Position numbers and translations under genes: made by a program. DNA of 64,000 nucleotides, from positions 186,001 through 250,000 of the forward strand of contig NZ_QLTS01000001.1 of assembly GCF_003269275.1 (NCBI RefSeq). The letters run 5' to 3'. Below are positions 7,891 through 16,453 of the stretch, piece after piece. Source of the DNA: Phascolarctobacterium faecium DSM 14760 (lineage in GTDB: Bacteria; Bacillota; Negativicutes; Acidaminococcales; Acidaminococcaceae). Under the pieces are notes generated by a model. It made no database searches, was not told where the DNA came from, and saw only the letters and a program-made list of their open reading frames with translations. Each line of letters begins with the position of its first letter. Positions within the stretch are counted from its first letter, which is position 1.

Positions 7891-8775
7891 CTAAATCATT
7901 TCCGCATCTGCTTGAAATTGTTTCAATATTTTTTCAGCTTTAACGAGCTCGGACTCTGCACTGCCAATGCCAAGAAAATCACCTGTAATCGTTTTCAAGC
8001 GGTATGTACCGTTTGAAATGCCTCGCACAGTGGTCTTTACCCCCTGAGTAATCCGCAGCGCCTGCTTATCTGTCAAAACCAGTTCCTGTAAATCCTGCAC
8101 TGCTGCTTCGGCAGGAAGCAGATAAGCATACGGTGCAGCGGCAATTTCTTCCAGAGTTTTGGCCTCTGACAGGTAAAAATCTCCTACCTGTTTGCGTAAT
8201 AAAAAGCTCATTGTGCCGCACATACCAAGTTCTGCCGCAATATCTTCCAGCAAAGTCCTTACATAAGTTCCTTTTGAACATACAATATCAAGTGTTAAAG
8301 AAGTACCAGTTTTATGAAGCAGCTCTAAAGCATCAATAGTAATGCTCCGTGCTTCCCGTTCAACTTCAATCCCCTGCCGTGCCAGCTGATAAAGCTTCTG
8401 ACCATCTTTTTTTATAGCAGAGTACATGGGCGGAATCTGTTTTTGTTCACCGATAAATTTTTGCAGAGTTTCTTGAATTTCGGCTTCAGTAACAACACGA
8501 ACCTCTGAACTGGCAATGATCGTACCACTGTCGTCTCCTGTGTCTGTCTTGATACCGAATTTCAGTTCAGCCCGGTAATTTTTACGGCCTTCGACTGCAT
8601 ATTCCAACAGCCTTGTTGCCGTACCGATAAAAACAGGCAGTACTCCCGCGGCATCAGGATCAAGTGTGCCGCCGTGTCCGATTTTCTTAGTTTGCAAAGT
8701 CCTGCGCAGAAAGCCGACCACATCGTGAGACGTCATTCCACAGGGCTTGAGTACATTCAAAATGCCTGATGTCAT
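7891..8775 (-). CDS. truB: tRNA pseudouridine-55 synthase
   Basis: 294 residues. It isomerises U55 in the T-loop of nearly all tRNAs. The catalytic aspartate lies in GGTLDPDAAGVLP (about residues 36-48). The KxxxPPMYSAIK block and the SKGTYVRTL block are also intact, and a C-terminal PUA-like part is present. The start overlaps the nrnA stop as ATGA, which implies translational coupling inside the infB operon. It is 12 bases from ribF. Confidence 0.97.
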   Translation of the reverse strand: MTSGILNVLKPCGMTSHDVVGFLRRTLQTKKIGHGGTLDPDAAGVLPVFIGTATRLLEYAVEGRKNYRAELKFGIKTDTGDDSGTIIASSEVRVVTEAEIQETLQKFIGEQKQIPPMYSAIKKDGQKLYQLARQGIEVEREARSITIDALELLHKTGTSLTLDIVCSKGTYVRTLLEDIAAELGMCGTMSFLLRKQVGDFYLSEAKTLEEIAAAPYAYLLPAEAAVQDLQELVLTDKQALRITQGVKTTVRGISNGTYRLKTITGDFLGIGSAESELVKAEKILKQFQADAEMI

Positions 8776-9725
8776 ACTAATTTTTCCTTTAAGGCTTTCA
8801 AAAGCTGCTGCTGCGCTTCAGGTAAAGCAGCTTCGATAGTACAGCCTGCCGCGCGCAGATGACCGCCGCCGCCGAAGGTAATAGCGATTTCAGAAACATC
8901 AAGGTTACGAGACCGCATACTGACACGGGTAACAGCTTTTTCCACAGCTTTAAACATAATAGCAACTTCGACGCCTTCAATATACCTTGGATAAGAAATG
9001 AAGGTATCTGTATCAACATCTTTGTCATACATTTCGTTATTAATAGAAATATATGCAATTTTACCATCAGCATCAAATGTCAATGTTTCCAGAACCTTTG
9101 TCAGCATCTCGATATTAGAGCGCGGCTTAATCTCCATACTGTCAGAAATTTCATTGGGTTTTACCCCTATTTCCAATAAAGCTGCAGCTATCCGCATCGT
9201 TTTCGGCATCGTATTAGAATATTTGAAAGAACCGCAGTCCGTATACAGCGCCGTATAGATACACGTTGCCATCTCCAGATCCACTTCAACTCCTAATGTA
9301 TCAATCAACTCATACATAATTTCACCAGTAGCAGCCGCAGCTGTATCAAGATACAAATAATCGGCATATTCGGTATTAGAAATATGATGGTCGATATTGA
9401 GTGTTTTAGGAGCATTGACACACTGTGACACGTTACCGGCTCTATCTAAAGAACTGGCGTCGATCACGACTAACAGATCCGCAGCTATCCGCTCATCATT
9501 TTGAAAACGGACAAAGCTTTCGATACCGGGTAAAAATTTATAGACCTTTGAGATTTCATCATCAACAGTCACAATGACATCTTTCCCAAGCTTCTGCAAA
9601 GCTTTCATCAAACTCAAAGCAGAGCCCAGCGTATCACCGTCTGGGCTCACATGAGAACATAATACTATTTTATTGGCAGCCTGCAGTAAAGCGGCTGTTT
9701 CCTGCAGGGAACAATGCTTACTCAT
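8772..9725 (-). CDS. nrnA: DHH-family oligoribonuclease / pAp phosphatase NrnA
   Basis: 317-residue DHH-DHHA1 phosphoesterase. NrnA degrades very short RNAs (nanoRNA) and dephosphorylates 3'-phosphoadenosine 5'-phosphate in Firmicutes. Metal-binding motifs are SHVSPDGDTLGS (residues 24-35), the DASS motif, and DHH in LNIDHHIS. The DHHA1 domain has the GGGGHLRAAG substrate loop near the end. It overlaps rbfA by eight bases and truB by four. The rbfA-nrnA-truB-ribF order is standard in Firmicutes. Confidence 0.93.
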   Translation of the reverse strand: MSKHCSLQETAALLQAANKIVLCSHVSPDGDTLGSALSLMKALQKLGKDVIVTVDDEISKVYKFLPGIESFVRFQNDERIAADLLVVIDASSLDRAGNVSQCVNAPKTLNIDHHISNTEYADYLYLDTAAAATGEIMYELIDTLGVEVDLEMATCIYTALYTDCGSFKYSNTMPKTMRIAAALLEIGVKPNEISDSMEIKPRSNIEMLTKVLETLTFDADGKIAYISINNEMYDKDVDTDTFISYPRYIEGVEVAIMFKAVEKAVTRVSMRSRNLDVSEIAITFGGGGHLRAAGCTIEAALPEAQQQLLKALKEKLV

Positions 9726-10080
9726 GCGAGGGACCTTCCTCTTCTTTGATTTTCTTCAGCAATCCCTCGATATGTGCACTATACTCCATCGAAGTATCTT
9801 TTACTAAAATCAAATTAGGAGCAAAGCGGAGGCGAATCCGCTTTGCTATTTCCGTACGCATAAAGCCAAGTGCTTTATTCAATCCCTGCCAGGCGGCTTC
9901 ATGATCCTTTTCCGGACCATAAAGGCTGACATATACTTTAGCAATGCTCATATCGTCAGTAAGCTCAACACCGGTAATGGTAACAAACTGGATCCGTGGA
10001 TCTTTGATATCCATCAGCAGCATTTTACTAAGCTCCTGTTTGATTGCTTCCTGTACTTTTTCTACTCTTAATCTAGCCAT
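9718..10080 (-). CDS. rbfA: Ribosome-binding factor A
   Basis: 120-residue KH-fold assembly factor for the 30S subunit that acts on the 5' end of 16S rRNA. The N-terminal helix with VQEAIKQELSKML, then DPRIQFVTITGVELT and the SPDLSxAKVYVS-like block are recognisable. A basic IRLRFAPNL segment follows. The gene lies seven bases after infB in the translation operon. Confidence 0.95.
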   Translation of the reverse strand: MARLRVEKVQEAIKQELSKMLLMDIKDPRIQFVTITGVELTDDMSIAKVYVSLYGPEKDHEAAWQGLNKALGFMRTEIAKRIRLRFAPNLILVKDTSMEYSAHIEGLLKKIKEEEGPSHE

Positions 10081-10087
10081 AGTTCAC

Positions 10088-12805
10088 CTATTCGACGGCG
10101 ACTTCTTCCATAGTGAAGACTTCGAACACGTCGCCTTCTTTCAAATCGCGGAATTTTTCCAAAGTAACACCGCATTCATAGCCTGCAGCGACTTCCTTCA
10201 CATCGTCTTTGAAACGTCGTAAAGTGTCGATTTCGTCTTCGTTGATGACGATACCGTCTCTAACTACGCGCACTTTAGAAGTATTGGTGATCTTACCTTC
10301 CAGCACATAGCAGCCAGCAATCAGCATTTTCGAAATAGTGATCATCTGACGAACCTCTACACGGCCCTGGATAGTCTCCTGGAATTTCGGTGCCAGCATA
10401 CCTTTAATAGCAGCTTCAACGTCATTCAAAGCGTCATAAATAACGCGGTAAGTACGAACATCTACCTTCTCTGCTTCCGCTGCTTTACGGGCGTTAGCAT
10501 CAGGACGAACATTAAAGCCGATAATGAGGGCATTGGCGGCCGAGGCCAGCATAACATCGGACTCGGTAATAGCACCTACACCAGCATGTACAACAACGAC
10601 TTTAACTTCGTCATTTTTTATATTCTGCAAAGAAGAACGCAAAGCTTCGATAGTACCTTGAACGTCGGCTTTAACGACGATATTCAGGTCTTTAATCTCG
10701 CCCTCTTGAATACGTTGGAACAAATCATCCAGCGAAACTTTGGAATTCTGCTGAATTTCTTCAATACGTTTTTTCGCAACACGCTTTTCAGCAACACTGC
10801 GGGCAATCTTTTCATCAGTAGAATCAAGAATATCACCGGCCAGCGGCACATCGTTCAAGCCTAAAACCTCTACAGGCGTAGAAGGCAGTGCTTTTTTGAC
10901 TTTTTCACCACGGTCATTGACCATTGCACGCACCTTGCCATAAGCAGTACCGGCAATAATAGTATCACCGATCTGCAAAGTGCCGCGCTGAACTAAAACA
11001 GTAGCGACAGGACCGCGGCCTTTATCAAGCTGCGCTTCAATAATCGTACCATGAGCAGGCAGACTTGGATTAGCTTTCAGATCCTGCATTTCTGCAACCA
11101 GCAGAATCATTTCCAACAGTTCGGAAATACCTGTTTTCTGATGTGCGGAAACCGGAACCATGATAGTATCGCCGCCCCAGTCTTCCGGGATCAGCTCATG
11201 CTCAGCAAGCTGCTGTTTTACATGATCCGGATTAGCTCCGGGACGATCCATTTTATTAATGGCAACGATAATAGGTACCTTTGCTGCTTTTGCATGGTTA
11301 ATAGCTTCGAGCGTCTGCGGCATAACACCGTCATCTGCAGCAACTACCAAAATAGCAACATCTGTTACCTGTGCTCCACGCGCACGCATAGCTGTAAAAG
11401 CTTCGTGACCGGGAGTATCAAGGAAAACAATCTTTTTGCCCTGATAATTAACCTGATAAGCACCGATATGCTGCGTAATACCGCCAGCTTCTCTTGCTGT
11501 AACATTAGCCTTGCGAATAGCGTCAAGCAGAGAAGTTTTACCATGGTCAACGTGACCCATAACAGTTATTACCGGCGGTCTCGGCAAACGTTTAGCCGGA
11601 TCATCTTCCACTTCCGGAATTTCAGTCGGATCCTCTTCAGGCGGTAACGCGGCAACTTCGACATCAAATTCACTGCCGACCAACAATGCCGTATCAAAGT
11701 CGATATCCTGATTGATAGTAACAATCACGCCCAACATGAACAAAGATTTGATAACTTCGCTGACTTCACGTTTCAGCAGGTTGGCAAAATCTTTGACATT
11801 GATAGTTTCGCCGATCTCTACATAAGTAGGTTTCTGAACCTCTACTACAGGCTGCTGCACGCGCGGAACATTATTATTGCCGCCCTGGCGTTTATTACTG
11901 CGTCCCATATGATTATTACTGCGGTTAGGACGGCTGTCTTTAGTTGCATAAGAACCTTTGATCTGCGGTTTATCTTTACGGGCATTTTTATTAAAAGGTT
12001 TATTATTGGCACCAGCAGGACGAGCAGTATTGGCCTGCGGACGCTGTGCACCGGTACCGCCTTGCTGCGGACGTGCATTATTATTGTTATTCATATTTCC
12101 CTGTTGCGGGCGCGCATTACCCTGCTGCTGCGGGCGCGCTGCGTTAGCATTATGCTGACCAGGCTGCTGCCCACGCGGGCCTATATAAATGCCCCCCTGA
12201 GGACGCTGCTGCGGTCTGTTTCCCTGCTGCGGGCGTTGTCCCTGTTGATTATTGGGACGATTTTGCGTATTAACGCCCTGGTTAGGACGGTTTTGATTAA
12301 ACCTCTGACCTTGATTTTGGGTATTAGGACGTTGCCCCTGCTGTTGCTGTGGGCGCTGACCTTGTTGGTTGTTAGGACGATTCTGCTGGCTGATGCCCTG
12401 ATTAGGACGGTTTTGACCTGCGTTCTGCCCCTGCTGATGATTAACGGCAGCAGGACGCGGACCCTGATTAATAGGACGTTGCCCCTGATTGTTGGGACGC
12501 TGACCCTGTTGTTGCTGCGGACGCTGTGTATTCGCAGCGGAATTCGGTTGAGTTTGCACCTGCTTCGGAGCAGCTTCAGCCTGCTTAACCGGCTCTTTTT
12601 TCACTATATGTTGCGGTGCAGGAGCAGCCTTCTTCTCCTGTACAGGCTTCCTGGCCGAGTTTTTCACTACCAAATCTCTAACCGTATCGTCTACAGTGCT
12701 TAACGTACTTTTTACCTGAATGTTATTTTTAGCTAAAATATCGATTACTTCCTGGTTTGTTTTACCAAGTTCTTTTGCTATCTCATATACTCTATGCTTA
12801 CCCAT
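10088..12805 (-). CDS. infB: Translation initiation factor IF-2
   Basis: 905 residues. GTPase that delivers initiator tRNA to the 30S subunit and promotes subunit joining. A first IF2_N module (residues 1-50, [10 protein letters not shown]) is followed by a long low-complexity linker rich in Gln, Asn, Arg and Pro (about 76-318), then a second IF2_N module at about 335-385. The G domain starts with GHVDHGKT at residue 417; DTPGHEAF and NKMD follow. Domains II to IV complete the protein. RBS GGAGGT precedes the ATG by six bases. It lies between the L7Ae-like gene and rbfA. Confidence 0.98.
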   Translation of the reverse strand: MGKHRVYEIAKELGKTNQEVIDILAKNNIQVKSTLSTVDDTVRDLVVKNSARKPVQEKKAAPAPQHIVKKEPVKQAEAAPKQVQTQPNSAANTQRPQQQQGQRPNNQGQRPINQGPRPAAVNHQQGQNAGQNRPNQGISQQNRPNNQQGQRPQQQQGQRPNTQNQGQRFNQNRPNQGVNTQNRPNNQQGQRPQQGNRPQQRPQGGIYIGPRGQQPGQHNANAARPQQQGNARPQQGNMNNNNNARPQQGGTGAQRPQANTARPAGANNKPFNKNARKDKPQIKGSYATKDSRPNRSNNHMGRSNKRQGGNNNVPRVQQPVVEVQKPTYVEIGETINVKDFANLLKREVSEVIKSLFMLGVIVTINQDIDFDTALLVGSEFDVEVAALPPEEDPTEIPEVEDDPAKRLPRPPVITVMGHVDHGKTSLLDAIRKANVTAREAGGITQHIGAYQVNYQGKKIVFLDTPGHEAFTAMRARGAQVTDVAILVVAADDGVMPQTLEAINHAKAAKVPIIVAINKMDRPGANPDHVKQQLAEHELIPEDWGGDTIMVPVSAHQKTGISELLEMILLVAEMQDLKANPSLPAHGTIIEAQLDKGRGPVATVLVQRGTLQIGDTIIAGTAYGKVRAMVNDRGEKVKKALPSTPVEVLGLNDVPLAGDILDSTDEKIARSVAEKRVAKKRIEEIQQNSKVSLDDLFQRIQEGEIKDLNIVVKADVQGTIEALRSSLQNIKNDEVKVVVVHAGVGAITESDVMLASAANALIIGFNVRPDANARKAAEAEKVDVRTYRVIYDALNDVEAAIKGMLAPKFQETIQGRVEVRQMITISKMLIAGCYVLEGKITNTSKVRVVRDGIVINEDEIDTLRRFKDDVKEVAAGYECGVTLEKFRDLKEGDVFEVFTMEEVAVE
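11851..12580 (-). repeat. Low-complexity coding repeat in the IF-2 linker
   Basis: About 240 codons of imperfect repeats built from units such as GQRPNNQ, QNRPNQG and RPQQQQ. Charge is strongly basic through arginine, with no hydrophobic core, so the segment is likely disordered. A long antisense open frame over it (about 11909-12703) is a by-product of the biased codons. Confidence 0.8.
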
Positions 12806-12830
12806 TCATCCACCTCCAAGCGTATTTATG

Positions 12831-13130
12831 TCATATATTTTTATTTATCATATTCGCAAAGCTGTTATCCAAAACAACTACTGCGGTTCTTTTAGCCTTG
12901 CCAATCGCCCAGCCCAGTTCATCTCTGGTCAGGCATTCAACCACGGGTGTATCAGACATCTCTGCCATAAAATACATATCTTTTTTAGAATTTTCAGCAG
13001 CATCTGCGGCCACAAGCAATAGCTTAGCTTTACCGTTTTTCAGAGCAGATCTTACAGCATAGTCGCCTGATGCCAGTTTACCTGCTTTCTGTGCCAATCC
13101 TAAGGCAAAAGTCACACCATTATTCGCCAT
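12831..13130 (-). CDS. L7Ae-family RNA-binding protein (YlxQ-like)
   Basis: 99-residue L7Ae/L30e-fold protein; relatives bind kink-turn RNA. The core GLAQKAGKLASGDYAV, LLLVAADAAENS and the VVVLDNSFA end are visible. The start is placed at 13130 (MANNG) because GGAGGA lies eight bases upstream. An upstream ATG nine codons earlier has no such site. The start overlaps the rnpM stop by 11 bases. The nusA-rnpM-ylxQ-infB arrangement is the usual one in Firmicutes. Confidence 0.9.
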   Translation of the reverse strand: MANNGVTFALGLAQKAGKLASGDYAVRSALKNGKAKLLLVAADAAENSKKDMYFMAEMSDTPVVECLTRDELGWAIGKAKRTAVVVLDNSFANMINKNI

Positions 13131-13398
13131 CAGGCAAATCCTCCAGCAATTTGGCATAAACTTCTTCGCTGACCGGCTTTTCCAAGGCCCGTTCCAAACG
13201 TTTTTCCTTCACTGCTTTGGTGATACATTCTTTAGATTGGCAAACATAAGCTCCACGACCTGCCTTTTTCCCAGTCAAATCAAGGCTTATCTCACCTTCC
13301 GGAGAACGTACTATTCTCAGCAGAGCTTTTTTCTCTTTCATTTCATTACAGCCCACACATTTACGTTGAGGGATCTTTTTAATCTTCGTCTGCTTCAT
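13120..13398 (-). CDS. rnpM: YlxR/RnpM family RNA-binding protein
   Basis: 92-residue YlxR-family (DUF448) protein. Recent work on Firmicutes links this protein to RNase P modulation. The family signature RKCVGCNEMKEKKALLRIVR (residues 12-31) and the GRGAYVC block near 48-54 are both present. It overlaps nusA by 20 bases and the L7Ae-like gene by 11, so the three are translated in a coupled way. Confidence 0.92.
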   Translation of the reverse strand: MKQTKIKKIPQRKCVGCNEMKEKKALLRIVRSPEGEISLDLTGKKAGRGAYVCQSKECITKAVKEKRLERALEKPVSEEVYAKLLEDLPDGE

Positions 13399-14470
13399 AG
13401 GCTACACCAACTTCTTGTGCTCCCTGTTCTGCTTCTTCGGCAGCCTGAGATTCACTTTTGATATCTATCTTCCAGCCTGTCAGCTTCGCTGCCAGACGTG
13501 CGTTTTGTCCTTCCTTACCAATTGCCAGAGACAACTGATAGTCAGGCACTATAACGCGGCAGATTTTTTCTTCTTCCAGAACTTCAGTACTGACAACCTT
13601 AGCTGGCGATAAGGCATTAGCCACATATTGGTCAGGCTCGGAACTGTATTTGACGATATCGATTTTTTCACCGCGCAGCTCATTAACAATAGTCTGAACA
13701 CGCATACCTTTATGTCCAACACAGGCGCCGACCGGATCAATATTCTCATCCTTAGTATAAACGGATATCTTAGAACGCATACCAGGTTCACGAGCTACTG
13801 ACTTGATCTCGACCAATCCGTCGTGAATTTCAGGAACTTCCAGCTCGAACAGTCTTTTCAGCAATCCCGGATGTGTTCGGGAAACCATGATCTGTGGGCC
13901 TTTGCTGGTCTTTTTTACTTCCACGATATAGGTTTTCATCCTATCATGATATTGATAAATTTCTCCGGGGATCTGCTCGTTAGGAGTCAAAATAGCCTCG
14001 GCCTTACCTAAATCAATATAAACATTTTTATTTTCCATACGTTGAATGATACCGGTTACGATATCATTCTCTCTGCTGGAAAATTTCTCGAAAACCATGC
14101 CGCGTTCTGCTTCACGGATACGCTGTACAACAACCTGTTTGGCATTTTGTGCTGCAATACGACCAAAGTTACGTGGAGTCACCTCAGTTTCTACAATATC
14201 ATCGACTTCATAGCGAGGATCTATTTTACGGGCTTCCTCCAGAGAAATCTCATTAGGATCGTCGCCTACCTCTGCCACAATATGACGCTGTGCATATATG
14301 TGAAGTTCACCTGTTACTTTGTTCATATCAACACGGACATTCTGGTTAGAACCAAAATTCTTTTTATAAGCTGTTACAAGAGCTTCTTCGACCGCCTGGA
14401 ACAGGAGTTCCGGATCAATCCCCTTCTCTTTTCCCAATTCCCCTATTGCCAGAATAAAATCTGCGTTCAC
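13379..14470 (-). CDS. nusA: Transcription termination/antitermination factor NusA
   Basis: 363 residues, the Firmicute length without the C-terminal acidic repeats of enterobacterial NusA. It binds RNA polymerase and controls pausing, termination and rRNA antitermination. An N-terminal polymerase-binding domain (about 1-130) is followed by S1 (about 135-200), KH1 (MVSRTHPGLLKRLFE onward) and KH2 with GKEGQNARLAAKLTGWKI. A short acidic tail closes it. The start codon is GTG, ten bases after AGGAGG. Second gene of the rimP operon. Confidence 0.97.
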   Translation of the reverse strand: MNADFILAIGELGKEKGIDPELLFQAVEEALVTAYKKNFGSNQNVRVDMNKVTGELHIYAQRHIVAEVGDDPNEISLEEARKIDPRYEVDDIVETEVTPRNFGRIAAQNAKQVVVQRIREAERGMVFEKFSSRENDIVTGIIQRMENKNVYIDLGKAEAILTPNEQIPGEIYQYHDRMKTYIVEVKKTSKGPQIMVSRTHPGLLKRLFELEVPEIHDGLVEIKSVAREPGMRSKISVYTKDENIDPVGACVGHKGMRVQTIVNELRGEKIDIVKYSSEPDQYVANALSPAKVVSTEVLEEEKICRVIVPDYQLSLAIGKEGQNARLAAKLTGWKIDIKSESQAAEEAEQGAQEVGVAYEADED

Positions 14471-14500
14471 GTTTCTTAATCCTCCTATACTTTATAATCT

Positions 14501-14977
14501 TTAAAAATCAATATGCGGTCTGATCATTGCGATAAGTTTTCGGTCAATGCTGACCGGATTTTTGGCTTCTTTTCCCTTGATAATCGTTTTTATTTCTATT
14601 GTCTCATCGCTGTGACTTATTAAAATTCCAACCAGGTCTTTTAAGCCTTCCCACGGAGCAAAAAAGGAAATATCAACTTTACTTCCATAAGCTGCTGTAA
14701 AATCTTTATCTTTTTTCAACGGGCGGTCAATGCCGGGTGATGAAACTTCCAGGTAATATTTCTCTTTAATCGGGTCTTTTTCATCTAAAACTGTAGTCAG
14801 TTTTTCACTTACTAATTGGCAATCGTCGATTTCAACTCCACCCGGTTTATCAATGTAGATACGCAGATACCAATCTTTTTCACGCACATATTCTACATCT
14901 ACCAAAGTCAGATCGGTACCATCTAAGAGCGGCGTTACCAAATCAGCAATCAAAGCTTCCAGAGCTTCCTTCTGCAC
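14501..14977 (-). CDS. rimP: Ribosome maturation factor RimP
   Basis: About 158-residue RimP (DUF150) protein needed for 30S maturation. The block DVEYVREKDWYLRIYIDKPGG, VSPGIDRPLK-like SSPGIDRPL and the C-terminal SH3-like part are present. Two in-frame GTG codons compete as start; the second, at 14977, is chosen because GGAGGT lies seven bases before it, whereas the first lies within that site. It opens the rimP-nusA-rnpM-L7Ae-infB-rbfA-nrnA-truB-ribF operon. Confidence 0.94.
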   Translation of the reverse strand: MQKEALEALIADLVTPLLDGTDLTLVDVEYVREKDWYLRIYIDKPGGVEIDDCQLVSEKLTTVLDEKDPIKEKYYLEVSSPGIDRPLKKDKDFTAAYGSKVDISFFAPWEGLKDLVGILISHSDETIEIKTIIKGKEAKNPVSIDRKLIAMIRPHIDF

Positions 14978-15018
14978 AATACTCACCTCCGGTCTGTAAT
15001 TTATCTTAAATAAGCGGA

Positions 15019-15043
15019 AAGAGCGGGCATAGCACCCACTCTC
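15019..15043 (-). promoter_or_regulatory. Leader hairpin of the rimP operon
   Basis: In the transcribed leader GAGAGUGGG can pair with CCCGCUCUU across a seven-base loop, with two G-U pairs. No T-run follows, so it is not an intrinsic terminator. Its role is unknown; it sits about 40 bases before the rimP start. Confidence 0.4.
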
Positions 15044-15072
15044 TCAAAAGAAGTCATAAATTTTCTGCTTAT

Positions 15073-15101
15073 ATTATACCACCCTGTAAGATTAATTACA
15101 A
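15073..15101 (-). promoter_or_regulatory. Promoter of the rimP-nusA-infB operon
   Basis: Minus strand: TTGTAA (15096-15101), 17 bases, perfect TATAAT (15073-15078) preceded by TGG. The leader is about 90 bases. Confidence 0.7.
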
Positions 15102-15169
15102 GTTTTTTGTTAACTTCCCTACAATATATATGGCAAAATTCAAACTTTTATCAAGCCCAGTCACAAATT

Positions 15170-15913
15170 TCAGTTTTTCAGAAAAACAAATTCCTTTGCG
15201 GTGGACTGCTCCTTCTGATATTTATATCCTAACCGGTCAAATTTTTTTGTGTCTTCAATGTGTAAAATATTATGCTCGGCACACCAGCGCACCATTTCAC
15301 CACGGGCCATCTTCGCTTCAGTAGCTTTAACCTTTACTTTACCGTCCTGCCAAATGCCAAAAATACAGCTGACATATTCCACTTCCGGCGTCAAATATTT
15401 TTCTATAACTTTACTGTATTCTTTTGATGCCAGGTTAAGAATGCTTTTATCGTTTTGCGTCAGCTCAAAATAAAGCCTGCTTCCCCAAAAGTCATACAGA
15501 TTTTTACACCCGGCAGCCGGCAACTTTGCCTGCATCTCCAAACGATAAGGAACAACACCGTCCATTGCTTTTAAAATACCATAAAACCCTGATAAAATAT
15601 TTAAATGTTCTGCCACATAATCAAGCTGTGCATTTTCAAAAACACGCGGTGCCATATATTGATACTGGATACCGTCATAAGCCAATACTGCCGGGGTAAG
15701 ATTAGCACGCAGACGCATAGTCTGTAAACGTTTATAGTTTAATGCCGCAATCTCATCGTTACATTGCCACAACTTTTTTAGATCATCATACTGCATCTTT
15801 CTCAGCTCTGCCAGTAAAATTTCTGTATCTTTTAAAAAGCGCGGTTCTGCCGCAGAAACAAGGTCATCATTATCAATACGCATTTTTTTTGCTGGGGAAA
15901 TAATTATCTGCAT
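15170..15913 (-). CDS. yaaA: YaaA-family peroxide stress protein (DUF328)
   Basis: About 247 residues. In E. coli YaaA lowers free iron and protects DNA during peroxide stress; the biochemical activity is a DNA-binding fold of unclear catalysis. Conserved blocks are IIISPAKKM at the N-terminus, LYDFWGSRLY, LASKEYSKVI, and the C-terminal KMARGEMVRWC. The start at 15913 follows AGGAGG by five bases; an ATG five codons earlier lies inside that site. It stands alone between two operons. A neighbouring peroxiredoxin gene fits an oxidative-stress theme, but a terminator separates them. Confidence 0.9.
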   Translation of the reverse strand: MQIIISPAKKMRIDNDDLVSAAEPRFLKDTEILLAELRKMQYDDLKKLWQCNDEIAALNYKRLQTMRLRANLTPAVLAYDGIQYQYMAPRVFENAQLDYVAEHLNILSGFYGILKAMDGVVPYRLEMQAKLPAAGCKNLYDFWGSRLYFELTQNDKSILNLASKEYSKVIEKYLTPEVEYVSCIFGIWQDGKVKVKATEAKMARGEMVRWCAEHNILHIEDTKKFDRLGYKYQKEQSTAKEFVFLKN

Positions 15914-15938
15914 CGTATCCTCCTGCAAGTATTTATCA

Positions 15939-15971
15939 AAAAGCGCGTTCCTTATACAAGAACGCGCTTTT
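15939..15971 (-). terminator. Intrinsic terminator after bcp
   Basis: A 12-base perfect stem (15939-15950 with 15960-15971) around a nine-base loop, GC-rich centre and a T-run on the minus strand. It closes the long pyrH-to-bcp gene string. Confidence 0.85.
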
Positions 15972-15976
15972 GATTC

Positions 15977-16435
15977 TTAACCTTTCAAATAGGCTAAAAT
16001 TTCTTCAGCATTAGTATCAGGATTAGCATTGGGATATGCTTTTTCGATCATACCTTTTTCATCAACGATATAAGTCGTTCTCACTACTCCCATTGATACC
16101 TTGCCATACAATTTCTTTTCCTGCCATACATCATAAGCTTCGATGGCCTGACGTTCAGGATCAGCTAAAAGAATAAAAGGCAGCTCCTGTTTCGCGGCAA
16201 AATTAGCATGAGATTTTACGCTGTCTTTACTGATGCCGATAACCTCAATGCCCATTTTTTTATACTCACCGTAATTATTGCGAAAAGAACAGGCCTGACG
16301 TGTACACCCCGGTGTAGAATCCTTAGGATAAAAATAGACAACTACTTTTTTCCCTAAAAAATCCTTCAGGCTCACAATATTACCATCTTTGTCCTGCAAC
16401 GAAAATTCCGGTGCTTTTACTCCTGCTTCTAACAT
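15977..16435 (-). CDS. bcp: Thioredoxin-dependent peroxiredoxin (Bcp/PrxQ)
   Basis: 152-residue PrxQ-type peroxiredoxin that reduces hydrogen peroxide and organic peroxides. The peroxidatic cysteine lies in STPGCTRQACSF, with the second cysteine five residues later, as in the disulfide-forming PrxQ subgroup. The N-terminus (APEFSLQDKDG) and the late R-x-x-YIVDEKG segment are typical. It follows polC by 18 bases and precedes a strong terminator, so it is the last gene of the long operon. Confidence 0.95.
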   Translation of the reverse strand: MLEAGVKAPEFSLQDKDGNIVSLKDFLGKKVVVYFYPKDSTPGCTRQACSFRNNYGEYKKMGIEVIGISKDSVKSHANFAAKQELPFILLADPERQAIEAYDVWQEKKLYGKVSMGVVRTTYIVDEKGMIEKAYPNANPDTNAEEILAYLKG

Positions 16436-16453
16436 ACTAATCGCCTCCTAATG

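Noticed and set aside
11851-12580. Possible CRISPR or DNA satellite
   Set aside because: The repeats are irregular, in frame and coding; there are no unique spacers and no cas genes nearby.
11909-12703. Plus-strand 264-codon frame opposite infB
   Set aside because: It is a by-product of the biased Gln/Asn/Arg codons of the IF-2 linker; the product would be a Leu/Arg/Thr-rich stretch with no domain.
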